NCBI GenBank assembly: GCA_934573735.1
Contig: CAKTMC010000004.1
Span: 42,140 to 106,139, forward strand
Reading direction: 5' to 3'
DNA: 64,000 nt
Source: an uncultured Oscillospiraceae bacterium
Lineage (GTDB): Bacteria; Bacillota; Clostridia; Oscillospirales; Oscillospiraceae
Each line of letters starts with the position of its first letter. Positions within the stretch are counted from its first letter, which is position 1. Under the pieces are notes generated by a model, which made no database searches, had not been told where the DNA came from, and worked only from the letters and a program-made list of their open reading frames with translations. Positions 25,553-34,571 of this stretch are shown here, piece after piece. The translations under genes and the position numbers were made by a program.

Positions 25553-27949
25553 ATGAGCGAAAATATCATGCAAGTGCAGAATATGCCGATGATAGCCCTG
25601 CGCGGGCTTAACGTGTTCCCCGGCATGCTGCTCAGCTTCGAGGTCGAGCGGGAAAACTCGCTCGCGGCGCTCGATGCTGCCATAAAAGGGAACAGGAATA
25701 TATATCTTGCCGCCCAGAAGGACATCTCCGTAGATGTTCCCGAGGAAAAGGACATTTACAGCGTGGGCGTGGTCTGCCGCATAAAGCAGCAGCTTCGTCC
25801 GCCGCGCAGCAAGACCTGCCGCGTAATGGTCGAGGGAATGTACCGCGCCTGCACGGAGTATATCAATACAGACGGCAAGTATTACACCGCGGACATTTTT
25901 GAAATGCCCGATAAGGGCGAGCGCGTGAGCGAGGAGCGCATGATAGCGCTGATACGAAACTGCCTGTCTTTGTATCACGATTATCTTGCGGAGAACCCGG
26001 AGGCGATAACGGAGCAGATAATAAATGTGCTCGCCGTAAGTCAGCCGGGGGATATCGCAAACCACATTGCGCACAATGTCCATCTTGCCATCGAGGAGAA
26101 GCAGGAGCTTCTTGAGGAGCTTGCTCCGAGTAAGCGCCTTGCCCTGCTTGCAAAGCTGCTGTCACGCGAGGTTAATATACTTCGCATTGAAAAGGAGCTT
26201 GCCGAGGCAACGCAGGAGCAGATGAACCAGAGCCAGCGTGAATACTATCTCCGCGAGGAGATGAAGATTATTCAGGCGGAGCTGGGCGAGGACGGGCAGA
26301 CTGACGATATCGGCGAGTATAAGCAGAAAATCGCCTCTCTTGATGCGCCCGACAGCGTTAAGGAGAAGCTCAATAAGGAGCTTTCACGCCTTATAAAGCA
26401 GCCCTTCGGCTCCTCCGAGGCGGCGGTGCTGCGCGGCTATCTCGATACCTGCCTTGAGCTTCCGTGGGGAGAGAAAACGGTCGAGACTATCGACCTTGCG
26501 AAAGCGCGCAAGCTTTTGGATGACGATCACTTCGGGCTTGAAAAGGTCAAGGAGCGTATTATCCAGTATCTTGCGGTCAAGCAGCTCAGCCCAGAGATTA
26601 AGGGCGGACTTATCTGCCTTGTCGGCCCTCCGGGAACCGGCAAGACCAGCATCGCCATGAGCATTGCCAAGGCCGTCAACAGAAGGCTTGTCCGCGTGTC
26701 GCTCGGCGGCGTGCATGACGAGGCGGAAATTCGCGGTCACCGTAAGACCTACATAGGCTCCATGCCCGGCAGAATAATAAACGGCATCATTCAGGCCAAG
26801 AGCTGCAACCCCCTCATGGTCCTCGACGAGATAGATAAGCTCGGCTCCGATTACCGGGGAGACCCCTCGGCGGCTCTGCTTGAGGCGCTGGACGGTGAGC
26901 AGAACTCTACGTTCCGCGATAATTTCCTTGAGATACCCTTTGACCTCTCCGAGGTATTCTTTATAACGACCGCAAACTCGCTCGACACCATACCCAGAGC
27001 CCTGCTTGACCGCATGGAGGTCATCGAGCTTTCAAGCTATACGGACGAGGAAAAGCTCCAGATAGCGAAGAAGCATCTGCTTCCCAAGCAGCGGAAAAAG
27101 CACGGTCTGCGCCCAAATCAGCTCCGCGTCAGCGACGATGCGATGCGTGAGCTTATAAACGGCTATACGCGCGAGTCCGGCGTGAGAAATCTTGAGCGCG
27201 AGATCGCAAGGCTTTGCCGCCGCGCCGCCTGCGATATTGCCGAGGAAAAGTGCAAGAGCCTCGGCGTGAAGGCGGGAGCACTTGAGAGCCTTATGGGGCC
27301 TGTGAGGTTCAAGCCGGACAAGCTTCGCGTGCGCGACGAGGTTGGTCTTGTCCGCGGGCTTGCCTATACCTCCGTCGGCGGCGAGGTGCTGGACGTTGAG
27401 GTCGCTGTCGTTGACGGCAGCGGAAAGCTTGAGCTTACCGGCAACCTCGGCGACGTGATGAAGGAATCCGCCCGCGCCGCGCTGACCTATATAAGAAGCC
27501 GTGCGGATGTGCTCGGCATTGAGCACGATTTCTATAAAACCAAGGACATACATATTCACTTCCCCGAGGGCGCGGTTCCCAAGGACGGCCCCTCCGCCGG
27601 CATCACGGTGACTATCGCGCTTATCTCGGCGCTAAGCGGCGCCCCGGTACGGCACGACGTCGCAATGACGGGTGAGATTACCCTGCGCGGCAGAGTCCTG
27701 CCCATAGGTGGTCTGCGCGAAAAGACGATGGCGGCACTGCGCGCCGGAGTCAAGACGGTCATCATCCCCGCCGATAACGAGCCGGATCTTGAGAATATTG
27801 ACCAGACCGTGCGCCATGCGCTTGAGTTTGTGCCGACGGATCACGTCGACAAGATACTCGACCTTGCGCTCGTCCGCACGGAGGATAAGCCCTCCTTCTG
27901 CCCGCCGCAGCTTGTCGGCGCGGGTGCGGGCAGCGCGGTGAGACAGTAG
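25553..27949 (+). CDS. lon: ATP-dependent protease Lon
   Basis: 798 residues: N-terminal substrate domain (about 10-200), coiled coil, AAA+ module with Walker A GPPGTGKTS near 355 and Walker B MVLDEIDKL, and an S16 protease domain with the catalytic Ser in KDGPSAGIT. Full length, no transmembrane insert, so LonA type. It is cytosolic quality control. AAAGGAG precedes the ATG. engB follows with no gap. Confidence 0.97.
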   Translation: MSENIMQVQNMPMIALRGLNVFPGMLLSFEVERENSLAALDAAIKGNRNIYLAAQKDISVDVPEEKDIYSVGVVCRIKQQLRPPRSKTCRVMVEGMYRACTEYINTDGKYYTADIFEMPDKGERVSEERMIALIRNCLSLYHDYLAENPEAITEQIINVLAVSQPGDIANHIAHNVHLAIEEKQELLEELAPSKRLALLAKLLSREVNILRIEKELAEATQEQMNQSQREYYLREEMKIIQAELGEDGQTDDIGEYKQKIASLDAPDSVKEKLNKELSRLIKQPFGSSEAAVLRGYLDTCLELPWGEKTVETIDLAKARKLLDDDHFGLEKVKERIIQYLAVKQLSPEIKGGLICLVGPPGTGKTSIAMSIAKAVNRRLVRVSLGGVHDEAEIRGHRKTYIGSMPGRIINGIIQAKSCNPLMVLDEIDKLGSDYRGDPSAALLEALDGEQNSTFRDNFLEIPFDLSEVFFITTANSLDTIPRALLDRMEVIELSSYTDEEKLQIAKKHLLPKQRKKHGLRPNQLRVSDDAMRELINGYTRESGVRNLEREIARLCRRAACDIAEEKCKSLGVKAGALESLMGPVRFKPDKLRVRDEVGLVRGLAYTSVGGEVLDVEVAVVDGSGKLELTGNLGDVMKESARAALTYIRSRADVLGIEHDFYKTKDIHIHFPEGAVPKDGPSAGITVTIALISALSGAPVRHDVAMTGEITLRGRVLPIGGLREKTMAALRAGVKTVIIPADNEPDLENIDQTVRHALEFVPTDHVDKILDLALVRTEDKPSFCPPQLVGAGAGSAVRQ

Positions 27950-28549
27950 GTGAGCATGGCAGGATTAAACGTAAATAAGGCGGAGTTTATAAAGTCCGCC
28001 GCCTCCACGGGGCAGTTTATCCGCTCTTCCGTCCCGGCGATAGCCTTTGCCGGTAAGTCGAACGTGGGCAAGTCCTCGGTCATAAACCGTATGCTCAACC
28101 GCAAGAACTTTGCCCGTGTCGGCGCGCAGCCCGGCAAGACCATTCACGTCAATTATTTTCTCATTGACGGCAAGGTCTACTTTGTTGACCTGCCGGGCTA
28201 CGGCTACGCCAAGGTCTCCCAGAGCGAGAAGGAGCGCTGGGGCAGGCTTATGGAGAGCTTTTTTGCCGAGCCCGAGCTTATGGATCTCGGCGTTATGATA
28301 GTCGATGCGCGTCATAAGCCCACGGCGGACGACGTGACCATGGCGGAGTGGTTCAAGGGCTCCGGCTGCCCGATGGTGGTCGTTGCAAATAAGCTCGATA
28401 AGCTCAAAAAAAGCGAGGTCGAGCCCAATATGGCGCTCATTCGTGAGACGCTGGAGCTTCCCGAGGAAGTGCCGCTCATTCCCTTCTCCGCCGAAAAGGG
28501 GCAGGGCAGGGAAGTGCTCCTTGCGGAAATTCTCAAGCTGATCGGATAA
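27950..28549 (+). CDS. engB: Ribosome biogenesis GTP-binding protein YsxC/EngB
   Basis: 199 residues. TRAFAC GTPase boxes: G1 AGKSNVGKSSV, G3 DLPGYGYA, G4 ANKLDKL. It helps 50S assembly. The start is uncertain: GTG at 27950, directly after the lon stop with GGTGAG 8 nt upstream, or ATG at 27956, for which the AGGTG is too close. Lon-engB adjacency is conserved in Firmicutes. A strong terminator ends the tig-to-engB block. Confidence 0.93.
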   Translation: MSMAGLNVNKAEFIKSAASTGQFIRSSVPAIAFAGKSNVGKSSVINRMLNRKNFARVGAQPGKTIHVNYFLIDGKVYFVDLPGYGYAKVSQSEKERWGRLMESFFAEPELMDLGVMIVDARHKPTADDVTMAEWFKGSGCPMVVVANKLDKLKKSEVEPNMALIRETLELPEEVPLIPFSAEKGQGREVLLAEILKLIG

Positions 28550-28554
28550 ATTCA

Positions 28555-28597
28555 AGGTGCAGGAAAGATTATTTCTCTCCTGCACTTGTGTTTTTTG
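28555..28597 (+). terminator. Terminator after engB
   Basis: GTGCAGGA (28557-28564) pairs with TCCTGCAC (28578-28585), then TTGTGTTTTTT. The T run overlaps the -35 area of the next promoter. Confidence 0.8.
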
Positions 28598-28622
28598 CTT
28601 TTATTTGATATGATAATATAAT
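28594..28622 (+). promoter_or_regulatory. Promoter giving a near-leaderless M50 protease mRNA
   Basis: Consensus TATAAT at 28617-28622 with a poor -35 (TTTGCT, 28594-28599) at 17 nt. Transcription would begin around 28629-28630, at the GTG start codon itself. Confidence 0.45.
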
Positions 28623-28629
28623 CACGGAG

Positions 28630-29328
28630 GTGAGCGATATCGACGCACTAAAAACTATTTGGGACGGCTTTGATTTTACTAATCTGCTGGACATACTTCT
28701 CAGCGTGGTTCCCGCCCTTATCTGCATCACGCTCCACGAGCTCAGCCACGGCTATGTCGCGTATAGGCTCGGCGACGATACGGCGAAAAGAGCCGGCAGG
28801 CTTACGCTAAACCCCATCAAGCACCTTGATATTATGGGTCTTATCATGATGGTGATTTTTCGCGTCGGCTGGGCAAAGCCCGTGCCGGTGAATATGTATA
28901 AGTTCAAAAATCCGAAGCGCGGCATGGCTATCACCGCTCTTGCCGGGCCTGTGAGCAACATTCTCATTGCGGTCGTTTTCCTGTTTCTCTATGGGCTTTT
29001 GCTCATTCCGTTAAGTGCGGGAGCCGTAGGGCAGTACCTTCTGCGTATGATGAAGCTTACGGCATACATAAGCGTAGGACTCGGCATATTTAATCTTATC
29101 CCCGTGCCGCCGCTTGACGGCTCGAAGGTGCTGTTTTCACTTATGAGCGATGAGAGCTATTATAAGCTTATGCGCTACGAGCGATACGGAACCATTGCAA
29201 TGGTGCTTTTGGTTGCCACCGGCATACTCGGCAGACCCTTGAGTGCGGCGATACAGTGGCTCTACACCGCTCTTATTCCCGTTGCGCAGTGGGCCTGCGC
29301 CCTTGTTTTCAAACTATTCTATCTCTGA
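28630..29328 (+). CDS. M50-family site-2 protease-like membrane protein
   Basis: 232 residues with about six membrane segments. The metalloprotease motif HELSH (residues 36-40) lies in a membrane helix and the second metal-ligand motif is PPLDGSK near 157, fitting the short YwhC-type branch of M50 without PDZ domain. GTG at 28630 is the only standard start after the upstream in-frame stop, but the GGAGG at 28626-28630 overlaps it. Either the mRNA is leaderless or a non-standard ATC at 28639 (8 nt after GGAGG) is used. scpA and scpB follow, as is common in clostridia. Confidence 0.88.
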   Translation: MSDIDALKTIWDGFDFTNLLDILLSVVPALICITLHELSHGYVAYRLGDDTAKRAGRLTLNPIKHLDIMGLIMMVIFRVGWAKPVPVNMYKFKNPKRGMAITALAGPVSNILIAVVFLFLYGLLLIPLSAGAVGQYLLRMMKLTAYISVGLGIFNLIPVPPLDGSKVLFSLMSDESYYKLMRYERYGTIAMVLLVATGILGRPLSAAIQWLYTALIPVAQWACALVFKLFYL

Positions 29329-29343
29329 TATGTGAGCCGATAC

Positions 29344-30126
29344 ATGGAAAATCCAAGCTTTTATCTTGAGGGCATTGTCCGCGAGAAAAACGAGCTTCAG
29401 GACTTTGAGGGGCCGCTGAGCCTTATCCTGATGCTGCTTTCCAAAAATAAAATAGAAATTCGTGATATCAAGATTTCGGATATTCTTGAGCAGTATCTGG
29501 ATTATCTTGACCAGATGCAGAAGCTTGACCTTGAGATTGCAAGCGAATTTGTGCAGATGGCCTCGCACCTGCTTTATATCAAGACCAAGACGCTTTTGAC
29601 GCAGGAGGAAGAGGTCTCGGAGCTTGAAGTGCTCATTGCCTCTCTTGAGCAGCTCAAAAGCCGCGATACGCTCAGCGCCGTAAAGCAGATTACTCCGCAG
29701 CTGAAGGAAGCGTCGGAGCTGGGGCTGCTCTATTTTTCAAAGCTGCCCGAGCCGCTGCCGAAGACGTCGAAGGAATATGAATACCGGCATGAGCCTGTTG
29801 ACCTGTTAAAGGCGCTTTCTAATATGTTCTCGCGCGGCGGGCGCATGGCGGAGCCGGAGGAGCTGGCGCAGGCGGTGCCAAAGCGCATCGTGTACAGCGT
29901 GCGCGATAAAAGCCGCCAGATAATCGACCTTTTGCGCACGGGCAGCGTATATCTTACTGAGCTTTATTCAAGCTGCCGCAGCCGCAGCGAGCTTGTTGCG
30001 ACCTTCGTATCGGTGCTTGAGCTGTGCAGCATAGGCAGCATACATATTGACCGCGCCGACGCGGGCTATTCATTGAGCTTTACCGGCGGCGACGTGGATG
30101 AGATAATCGAAAAGATTGTTGAGTGA
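29344..30126 (+). CDS. scpA: Segregation and condensation protein A
   Basis: 260 residues. The kleisin N-terminus (LEGIVREKNELQDFEGPLSL, then ILMLLSKNKIEIRDIKIS) and the C-terminal winged helix (VATFVSVLELCSIGSI) are diagnostic. With ScpB and SMC it forms the bacterial condensin. ATG 29344 is favoured because family members begin just before a P-x-(F/Y)-x-LEG motif; GTG 29332 is an in-frame alternative. It overlaps the scpB frame region. Confidence 0.95.
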   Translation: MENPSFYLEGIVREKNELQDFEGPLSLILMLLSKNKIEIRDIKISDILEQYLDYLDQMQKLDLEIASEFVQMASHLLYIKTKTLLTQEEEVSELEVLIASLEQLKSRDTLSAVKQITPQLKEASELGLLYFSKLPEPLPKTSKEYEYRHEPVDLLKALSNMFSRGGRMAEPEELAQAVPKRIVYSVRDKSRQIIDLLRTGSVYLTELYSSCRSRSELVATFVSVLELCSIGSIHIDRADAGYSLSFTGGDVDEIIEKIVE

Positions 30127-30131
30127 GATTT

Positions 30132-30746
30132 ATGGATATTTCATCGGCCATTGAGGCCATACTTTTTGCAGCGGGCGAAAGCGTGCCGATTGCGAGACTT
30201 TCGCTGGTGCTCGGCGCGGAGGAGAAGGAAGTCTCTCTTGCCGCGGCGGAGCTTTCGGAGAAATACGAGCGCGAGGGGCGCGGGATGAGAATACTTCGCC
30301 TTGGGGAGAAGCTTCAAATGTGCTCTGCCCCGGAGTACGCGCCCTATATTACGAAAACACTCGAGCAGAGAAAGCCGCCGATGCTCTCTCAGCCGGCGCT
30401 CGAAACTCTTGCAGTGGTTGCCTATTTCCAGCCCGTCACAAGAGCATATATCGACCAGGTGCGCGGCGTGGACAGCGCATATACCGTCAGTGCGCTGACG
30501 GAGCGCGGGCTTATCGAGGTCTGCGGCAGACTCGATGTTCCCGGCAGACCCTCATTATTCAAAACGACCGACGTTTTCCTGCGCACGATGGGCGTGTCGA
30601 GCCTTGACGAGCTTCCGCCGCTGCCTGATATGAGCAGCAGCGAGGGCGTGGAGAAGCTGCAGCACGCCATTGACGAGCTGCAAAACGCACAGAACAGCGG
30701 TCAGATTACCCTCAGCGAAATTACACAGTCGGACGGCAAGGAGTGA
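30132..30746 (+). CDS. scpB: Segregation and condensation protein B
   Basis: 204 residues with tandem winged-helix domains: SSAIEAILFAAGESVPIARL at the start and QPALETLAVVAYFQPVTRAYIDQVRGVDS in the second domain, then GRLDVPGRPSLFKTT. It bridges ScpA and SMC. The ATG at 30132 is preferred over GTG 30123, which overlaps the scpA end. Confidence 0.95.
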   Translation: MDISSAIEAILFAAGESVPIARLSLVLGAEEKEVSLAAAELSEKYEREGRGMRILRLGEKLQMCSAPEYAPYITKTLEQRKPPMLSQPALETLAVVAYFQPVTRAYIDQVRGVDSAYTVSALTERGLIEVCGRLDVPGRPSLFKTTDVFLRTMGVSSLDELPPLPDMSSSEGVEKLQHAIDELQNAQNSGQITLSEITQSDGKE

Positions 30747-30751
30747 TGTAG

Positions 30752-31519
30752 TTGGTAGTGCTTCACATTTTAGGCGTGATACTGAAAATTCTCGGCATAG
30801 CCTTGCTCTCGGTGCTTGGGCTTGTCATATTGCTGCTTTTGCTCATATCGCTTGTGCGCGTCGGCATCGACGCGGAGTATATGGGCGGCAAGCTCAAGGC
30901 CTCGGCAAAGGTCTGCGGCAAGCTTATTGAGCTGTACCCAAACGGCTCGCTCATGGAGAAGCTCAAGAACCGCCACAAAAAGGAGAAGCCGCAGGAGCCA
31001 AAGCCCGAGGGAGAGAAGCCCCCGGCTGAGGAAAAGCCGAAAAAGCGGCTAAAATTTGAGTTTTCACGCGACGAGCTGCTTGCCCTTGCAAAAAAGGCGC
31101 TGCACGGCGTAGGGCATATCCTGACTATCAGGGTAGACCGCTTCCTGCTCCACTTCACCGCCGCGGGTGACGACCCATATAATACCGCCATGCTCTACGG
31201 CTATGTAAACGGCGCTTTGTCCTCGCTTGCGCCGCTGTGCGGAAAGAGATTTTGCGTGCGCGTGGCCGACGTGCAGACGGATGTGGACTTTACGGCGGAT
31301 AATATCAGTCTCGATTTCGGTATCGCGGTCACGCTGCGTATCGGTCAGATATTCGAGGGACTGTTTATTATAGCCTTCGGCGCTCTGGGCATACTTATAA
31401 AGAACAAGCGCAGACTCAAAAAAGAACGCCGCGCTGCGCAAAACGGCGCAAGCTGCGAAGAAATAAAAGAAATAGAAGAAAACATACAGGCAGAGGAAAG
31501 GATGGACAACAATGGATAA
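30752..31519 (+). CDS. DUF2953 membrane-associated protein
   Basis: 255 residues. One N-terminal membrane helix (residues 4-35, almost entirely Leu/Ile/Val), a Lys-Glu-Pro-rich linker (about 70-105), and a C-terminal DUF2953-like domain ending in a second hydrophobic stretch (FEGLFIIAFGALGIL). The start TTG at 30752 has AAGGAG 8 nt upstream. It overlaps ytfJ by 8 bp, the usual partnership in clostridia, suggesting a sporulation-related role (inference). Confidence 0.8.
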   Translation: MVVLHILGVILKILGIALLSVLGLVILLLLLISLVRVGIDAEYMGGKLKASAKVCGKLIELYPNGSLMEKLKNRHKKEKPQEPKPEGEKPPAEEKPKKRLKFEFSRDELLALAKKALHGVGHILTIRVDRFLLHFTAAGDDPYNTAMLYGYVNGALSSLAPLCGKRFCVRVADVQTDVDFTADNISLDFGIAVTLRIGQIFEGLFIIAFGALGILIKNKRRLKKERRAAQNGASCEEIKEIEENIQAEERMDNNG

Positions 31520-31892
31520 CAACCCTATCGGCGAACTCATGCAGAACACTATGGAGAGTGTCAAGAACATTCTCAAGGTAGACACCGTGGTCGGAGACCC
31601 GATTTATACTCCCGACGGCATAACCCTCGTACCCATCTCCAAGATCAGCGTCGGCTTCGGCGGCGGCGGCGTGGAGCTCGGCTCCAAGAAAAATGACGGC
31701 AGCAGACCCTACGGCGGCGGCAACGCGACCGGCGTAAAAATCGAGCCGATGGGCTTTTTGGTCATCAAGGAAGGCAACATCCGCATGATAAACGTCACTC
31801 CTCCCGCCAGCAACACCGTTGACAGGATAATAGACCTTGTCCCGCAGGTCATCGACCGCGTTGACAGCTTTATCGAAAAGCAGAAGGGCTGA
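31512..31892 (+). CDS. ytfJ: Sporulation protein YtfJ/GerW family
   Basis: 126 residues. NPIGELMQNTMESVKNILKV, GDPIYTPDGITLVPISKISVGF, a Gly-rich run (GFGGGGVELG) and a C-terminal VPQVIDRVDSFI match the family. In Bacillus the homologue GerW is needed for spore germination responses. The start ATG is within the DUF2953 end, with AAAGGA upstream. Confidence 0.92.
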   Translation: MDNNPIGELMQNTMESVKNILKVDTVVGDPIYTPDGITLVPISKISVGFGGGGVELGSKKNDGSRPYGGGNATGVKIEPMGFLVIKEGNIRMINVTPPASNTVDRIIDLVPQVIDRVDSFIEKQKG

Positions 31893-31920
31893 CAGCATAA
31901 GCCGAAAGGCAAATGTCAAT

Positions 31921-31959
31921 AATAAGCACTGCCCAAATCATTATAGGGTGGTGCTTATT
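31921..31959 (+). other. Hairpin just before the carboxypeptidase start
   Basis: AATAAGCAC (31921-31929) pairs perfectly with GTGCTTATT (31951-31959), with extra pairing of CCC/GGG inside. There is no T tract, so it is not a normal terminator. It ends 1 nt before a TTG start and could sequester the ribosome site. Confidence 0.5.
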
Positions 31960-31960
31960 G

Positions 31961-33058
31961 TTGAAAAGAAGGAAAATTTTGAGCTTTATAATTATCGCGG
32001 CGCTTTTTGCCGGGATAGTTACGCCGGTGTACGCCGTGAGCGACGCACCGGGGACAAGCGCCGTGAGCGCTATAGTCATGCACTCCGGCGGCGAGGTCAT
32101 ATACGAAAAGAACGCTGATGCGCGTTCGCTCATTGCAAGCACGACAAAGCTCATGACCGCGATAGTTGCGATCGAGAATAACGCGCTTCCCGAGGAGCTG
32201 GAGGTCGGCGCGGAGTCCTGCGGCATTGAGGGCTCGTCGATGTACCTTCGCCCCGGTCAGCGCGTCACGGTCGAGGAGCTTTTGTATGGGCTGCTGCTCG
32301 TCTCGGGAAACGACGCTGCCGACGCGCTGGCAAAATATACGGCGGGGAGCATCGAGGAATTTGCCGTGCTCATGAACGAAAAGGCGCGGGAACTTGGCAT
32401 GACGGAGTCGTCCTTTGCAAATCCGCATGGGCTTGACGCGGACGAGCACTATTCCACGGCGCGCGATATGGCGCTTTTGATGGATTACTGTATGCAAAAC
32501 GCGGATTTCTCGCGCATAATATCAGCCGCGTCAAGGCAGATAGGGGAGCAGTGCTATTATAATCATAATAAGCTGCTCTGGCGCTGCAAGGGCTGTCTCG
32601 GCGGGAAAACCGGCTATACTCAGGCAGCCGGGCGCTGCCTTGTGAGCTGCTGTGAGCGGGAGGGGACGCGCTTTATCTGCGTGACGCTCTCTGACCCCGA
32701 CGACTGGAGCGACCATTGCAGGCTCTACGACTGGGCGTTCTCCGAGTATTCCGAGCGCCGGCCGCTGAGCGTGGAAGAGCTTCCGAGGATATCGGTCATA
32801 TCCGGCGCTGCCGCCTCTGTCGGTGTTGTTCCGGAGCGGGAGACCGTGCTGTTTCTTCCGCGAGATGCGGAGATAAGCATAAGCTATGAGCTTCCGCGCT
32901 TCGTCTTTGCGCCGGTAAGGGCGGGGGAGCGCGCGGGGCGATGCATAATAAAAAGCGGTGAAAAGCTGCTTTCGGAGTGTGAGCTCTTGTACTCGGAGGA
33001 CGTATCGCTTTTACTGCGCACATGCGGCAAATTATATATACGAATGGAGCTTGCTTAA
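31961..33058 (+). CDS. Serine D-alanyl-D-alanine carboxypeptidase
   Basis: 365 residues from TTG 31961, which yields a textbook signal peptide (KRRKILSFIIIAALFAG...VYA). A longer ATG start at 31913 adds 16 residues and runs through a hairpin. The penicillin-binding motifs are complete: STTKLM (SxxK), SGN and KTG (GGKTGYT). A C-terminal beta domain (about 260-350) is DacF-like. It trims pentapeptides of peptidoglycan; a sporulation role is possible given the ytfJ neighbour. The stop overlaps rluB. Confidence 0.9.
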   Translation: MKRRKILSFIIIAALFAGIVTPVYAVSDAPGTSAVSAIVMHSGGEVIYEKNADARSLIASTTKLMTAIVAIENNALPEELEVGAESCGIEGSSMYLRPGQRVTVEELLYGLLLVSGNDAADALAKYTAGSIEEFAVLMNEKARELGMTESSFANPHGLDADEHYSTARDMALLMDYCMQNADFSRIISAASRQIGEQCYYNHNKLLWRCKGCLGGKTGYTQAAGRCLVSCCEREGTRFICVTLSDPDDWSDHCRLYDWAFSEYSERRPLSVEELPRISVISGAAASVGVVPERETVLFLPRDAEISISYELPRFVFAPVRAGERAGRCIIKSGEKLLSECELLYSEDVSLLLRTCGKLYIRMELA

Positions 33059-33762
33059 TGCAGGAGAGACTTCAAAAAATCATATCGGCCTCGGGGCTCA
33101 TGTCGCGCCGTGCCGCCGAGGAATATATAAAGGCTGGGCGTGTCAGCGTCAATGGGCGCATAGCGGCGCTCGGCGAGAGTGCGGACAGTGAGGACGAGAT
33201 ACTTGTCGATGGGCGGGCGCTGCCCAGACCCGGCGGCAAGCGCTACATAATGCTCAATAAGCCCAAGGGCTACGTTACCACAATGCATGACGAGAAAAAC
33301 CGACCCTGCGTCACGGAGCTATTAGCTGATGTCGGAGAGCGAGTCTATCCCGTGGGCAGGCTCGATATGTACTCCGAGGGGCTTTTGATATGCACAAACG
33401 ACGGAGACTTTGCAAACCGGCTCATGCACCCCTCGCATGAGGTGAATAAGTGCTACAGAACATGGGTTCGGGGCGAGGATATAGGCCTTGCAGTGGAATA
33501 TCTGCGTATGCCTATGGACATAGACGGATATCTTACGCGCGGCGCGGAGGTCGATATAATATCGCTCACACCGGGCGGCGCGGAGCTTGACATAACGATA
33601 CATGAGGGGCGAAACCGCCAGGTCAGGAAAATGTGCGCCGCGGTCGGGCTGCGGGTCACGCGCCTGTGCCGCATACGCGAGGGAGAGCTTGAGCTCGGCT
33701 CGCTTGACGTGGGTAAATGGCGTGAGCTGACGGCGGAGGAAATAGCCTCCTTCGGCAAATAA
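33058..33762 (+). CDS. rluB: 23S rRNA pseudouridine synthase, RluB type
   Basis: 234 residues. An N-terminal S4 RNA-binding domain (QKIISASGLMSRRAAEEYI) and the RsuA/RluB catalytic block with the Asp in GRLDMYSEGLL. RNRQVRKMCAAVG is typical near the end. The ATG at 33058 overlaps the carboxypeptidase stop by 1 bp; GGAGC lies 9 nt upstream. In Firmicutes this enzyme usually follows the dac/ytfJ/scpB group, as here. Confidence 0.93.
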   Translation: MQERLQKIISASGLMSRRAAEEYIKAGRVSVNGRIAALGESADSEDEILVDGRALPRPGGKRYIMLNKPKGYVTTMHDEKNRPCVTELLADVGERVYPVGRLDMYSEGLLICTNDGDFANRLMHPSHEVNKCYRTWVRGEDIGLAVEYLRMPMDIDGYLTRGAEVDIISLTPGGAELDITIHEGRNRQVRKMCAAVGLRVTRLCRIREGELELGSLDVGKWRELTAEEIASFGK

Positions 33763-33765
33763 GCT

Positions 33766-34569
33766 ATGAATAATATTATTGATGAATTACAGGCGCGTAT
33801 GCCGGAGCTGTCTAAGCGGCAGCGCTATATAGCCCAGTTTATATGCGATAACTGCGACCGCGCGGCCTTTTTGACTGCAAGCGCCTTGGCGGAGGCGGCG
33901 AGGGTCAGCGAATCCACGGTCGTGCGCTTCGCCTCGGACATGGGCTATGAAGGCTATACGCAGTTTCGCGCCGCCATGCAGGATGCCCTGCGTGAAAAGC
34001 TCTCCGCTGCGGCGCAGAGCGCAGTGCAAGACGAGAGGGCGCGGGCGCTCAAGCTCAGCGTTGCAAAGGATACGGCACGGCTCAACGCGCTTTTAAGCGA
34101 GAAGAATATAAATAACTTCGACTATGCAGCCTCGATAATCGCAAAGGCAAACCGCGTGTTCATCCACGGCGGCGGCTTCGTATCCGCTCCTGCGGCGGCG
34201 CTTGAGGGCTGGCTCAGCCTCATAAAGCCCGGAGTCATCCCGCTCGGCGACCTCGTGACGGCGCGGCTTCGGCTCGGTACCGTCGATATCGGAGCGGGCG
34301 ATGCGCTTGTCGTTTTCGCATCGAGCCCGTCTGCGGACTTTGCGGTGGGACTTATAAAATACGCCGCCTCCTGCGGCGCTGCGACAATTGCCGTCGCGGA
34401 GACTGACTGCCTTGCGGATCAGCCTCTCAGCGCCTGCATAGACGTGGACTGCGGCGGCATACCGCCCACCCATACGGCGATGCTCTGCGCCGCAAACTCT
34501 CTCGCGCTTGCGGTGGACAGGCTGCTCGGAGCACCCTTTGAAAAACTTTTTTCTTATGCGGAGAATTGA
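33766..34569 (+). CDS. MurR/RpiR-family transcriptional regulator
   Basis: 267 residues. N-terminal helix-turn-helix (SKRQRYIAQFICDN, ALAEAARVSESTVVRFASDM) and a C-terminal SIS sugar-phosphate-binding domain (FIHGGGFVSAP...LVVFASSPSADFAVG). Such regulators sense phosphosugars. No sugar gene lies alongside, so the target is unknown. The gap after rluB is 3 bp, so it is probably cotranscribed with housekeeping genes. Confidence 0.88.
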   Translation: MNNIIDELQARMPELSKRQRYIAQFICDNCDRAAFLTASALAEAARVSESTVVRFASDMGYEGYTQFRAAMQDALREKLSAAAQSAVQDERARALKLSVAKDTARLNALLSEKNINNFDYAASIIAKANRVFIHGGGFVSAPAAALEGWLSLIKPGVIPLGDLVTARLRLGTVDIGAGDALVVFASSPSADFAVGLIKYAASCGAATIAVAETDCLADQPLSACIDVDCGGIPPTHTAMLCAANSLALAVDRLLGAPFEKLFSYAEN

Positions 34570-34571
34570 CC

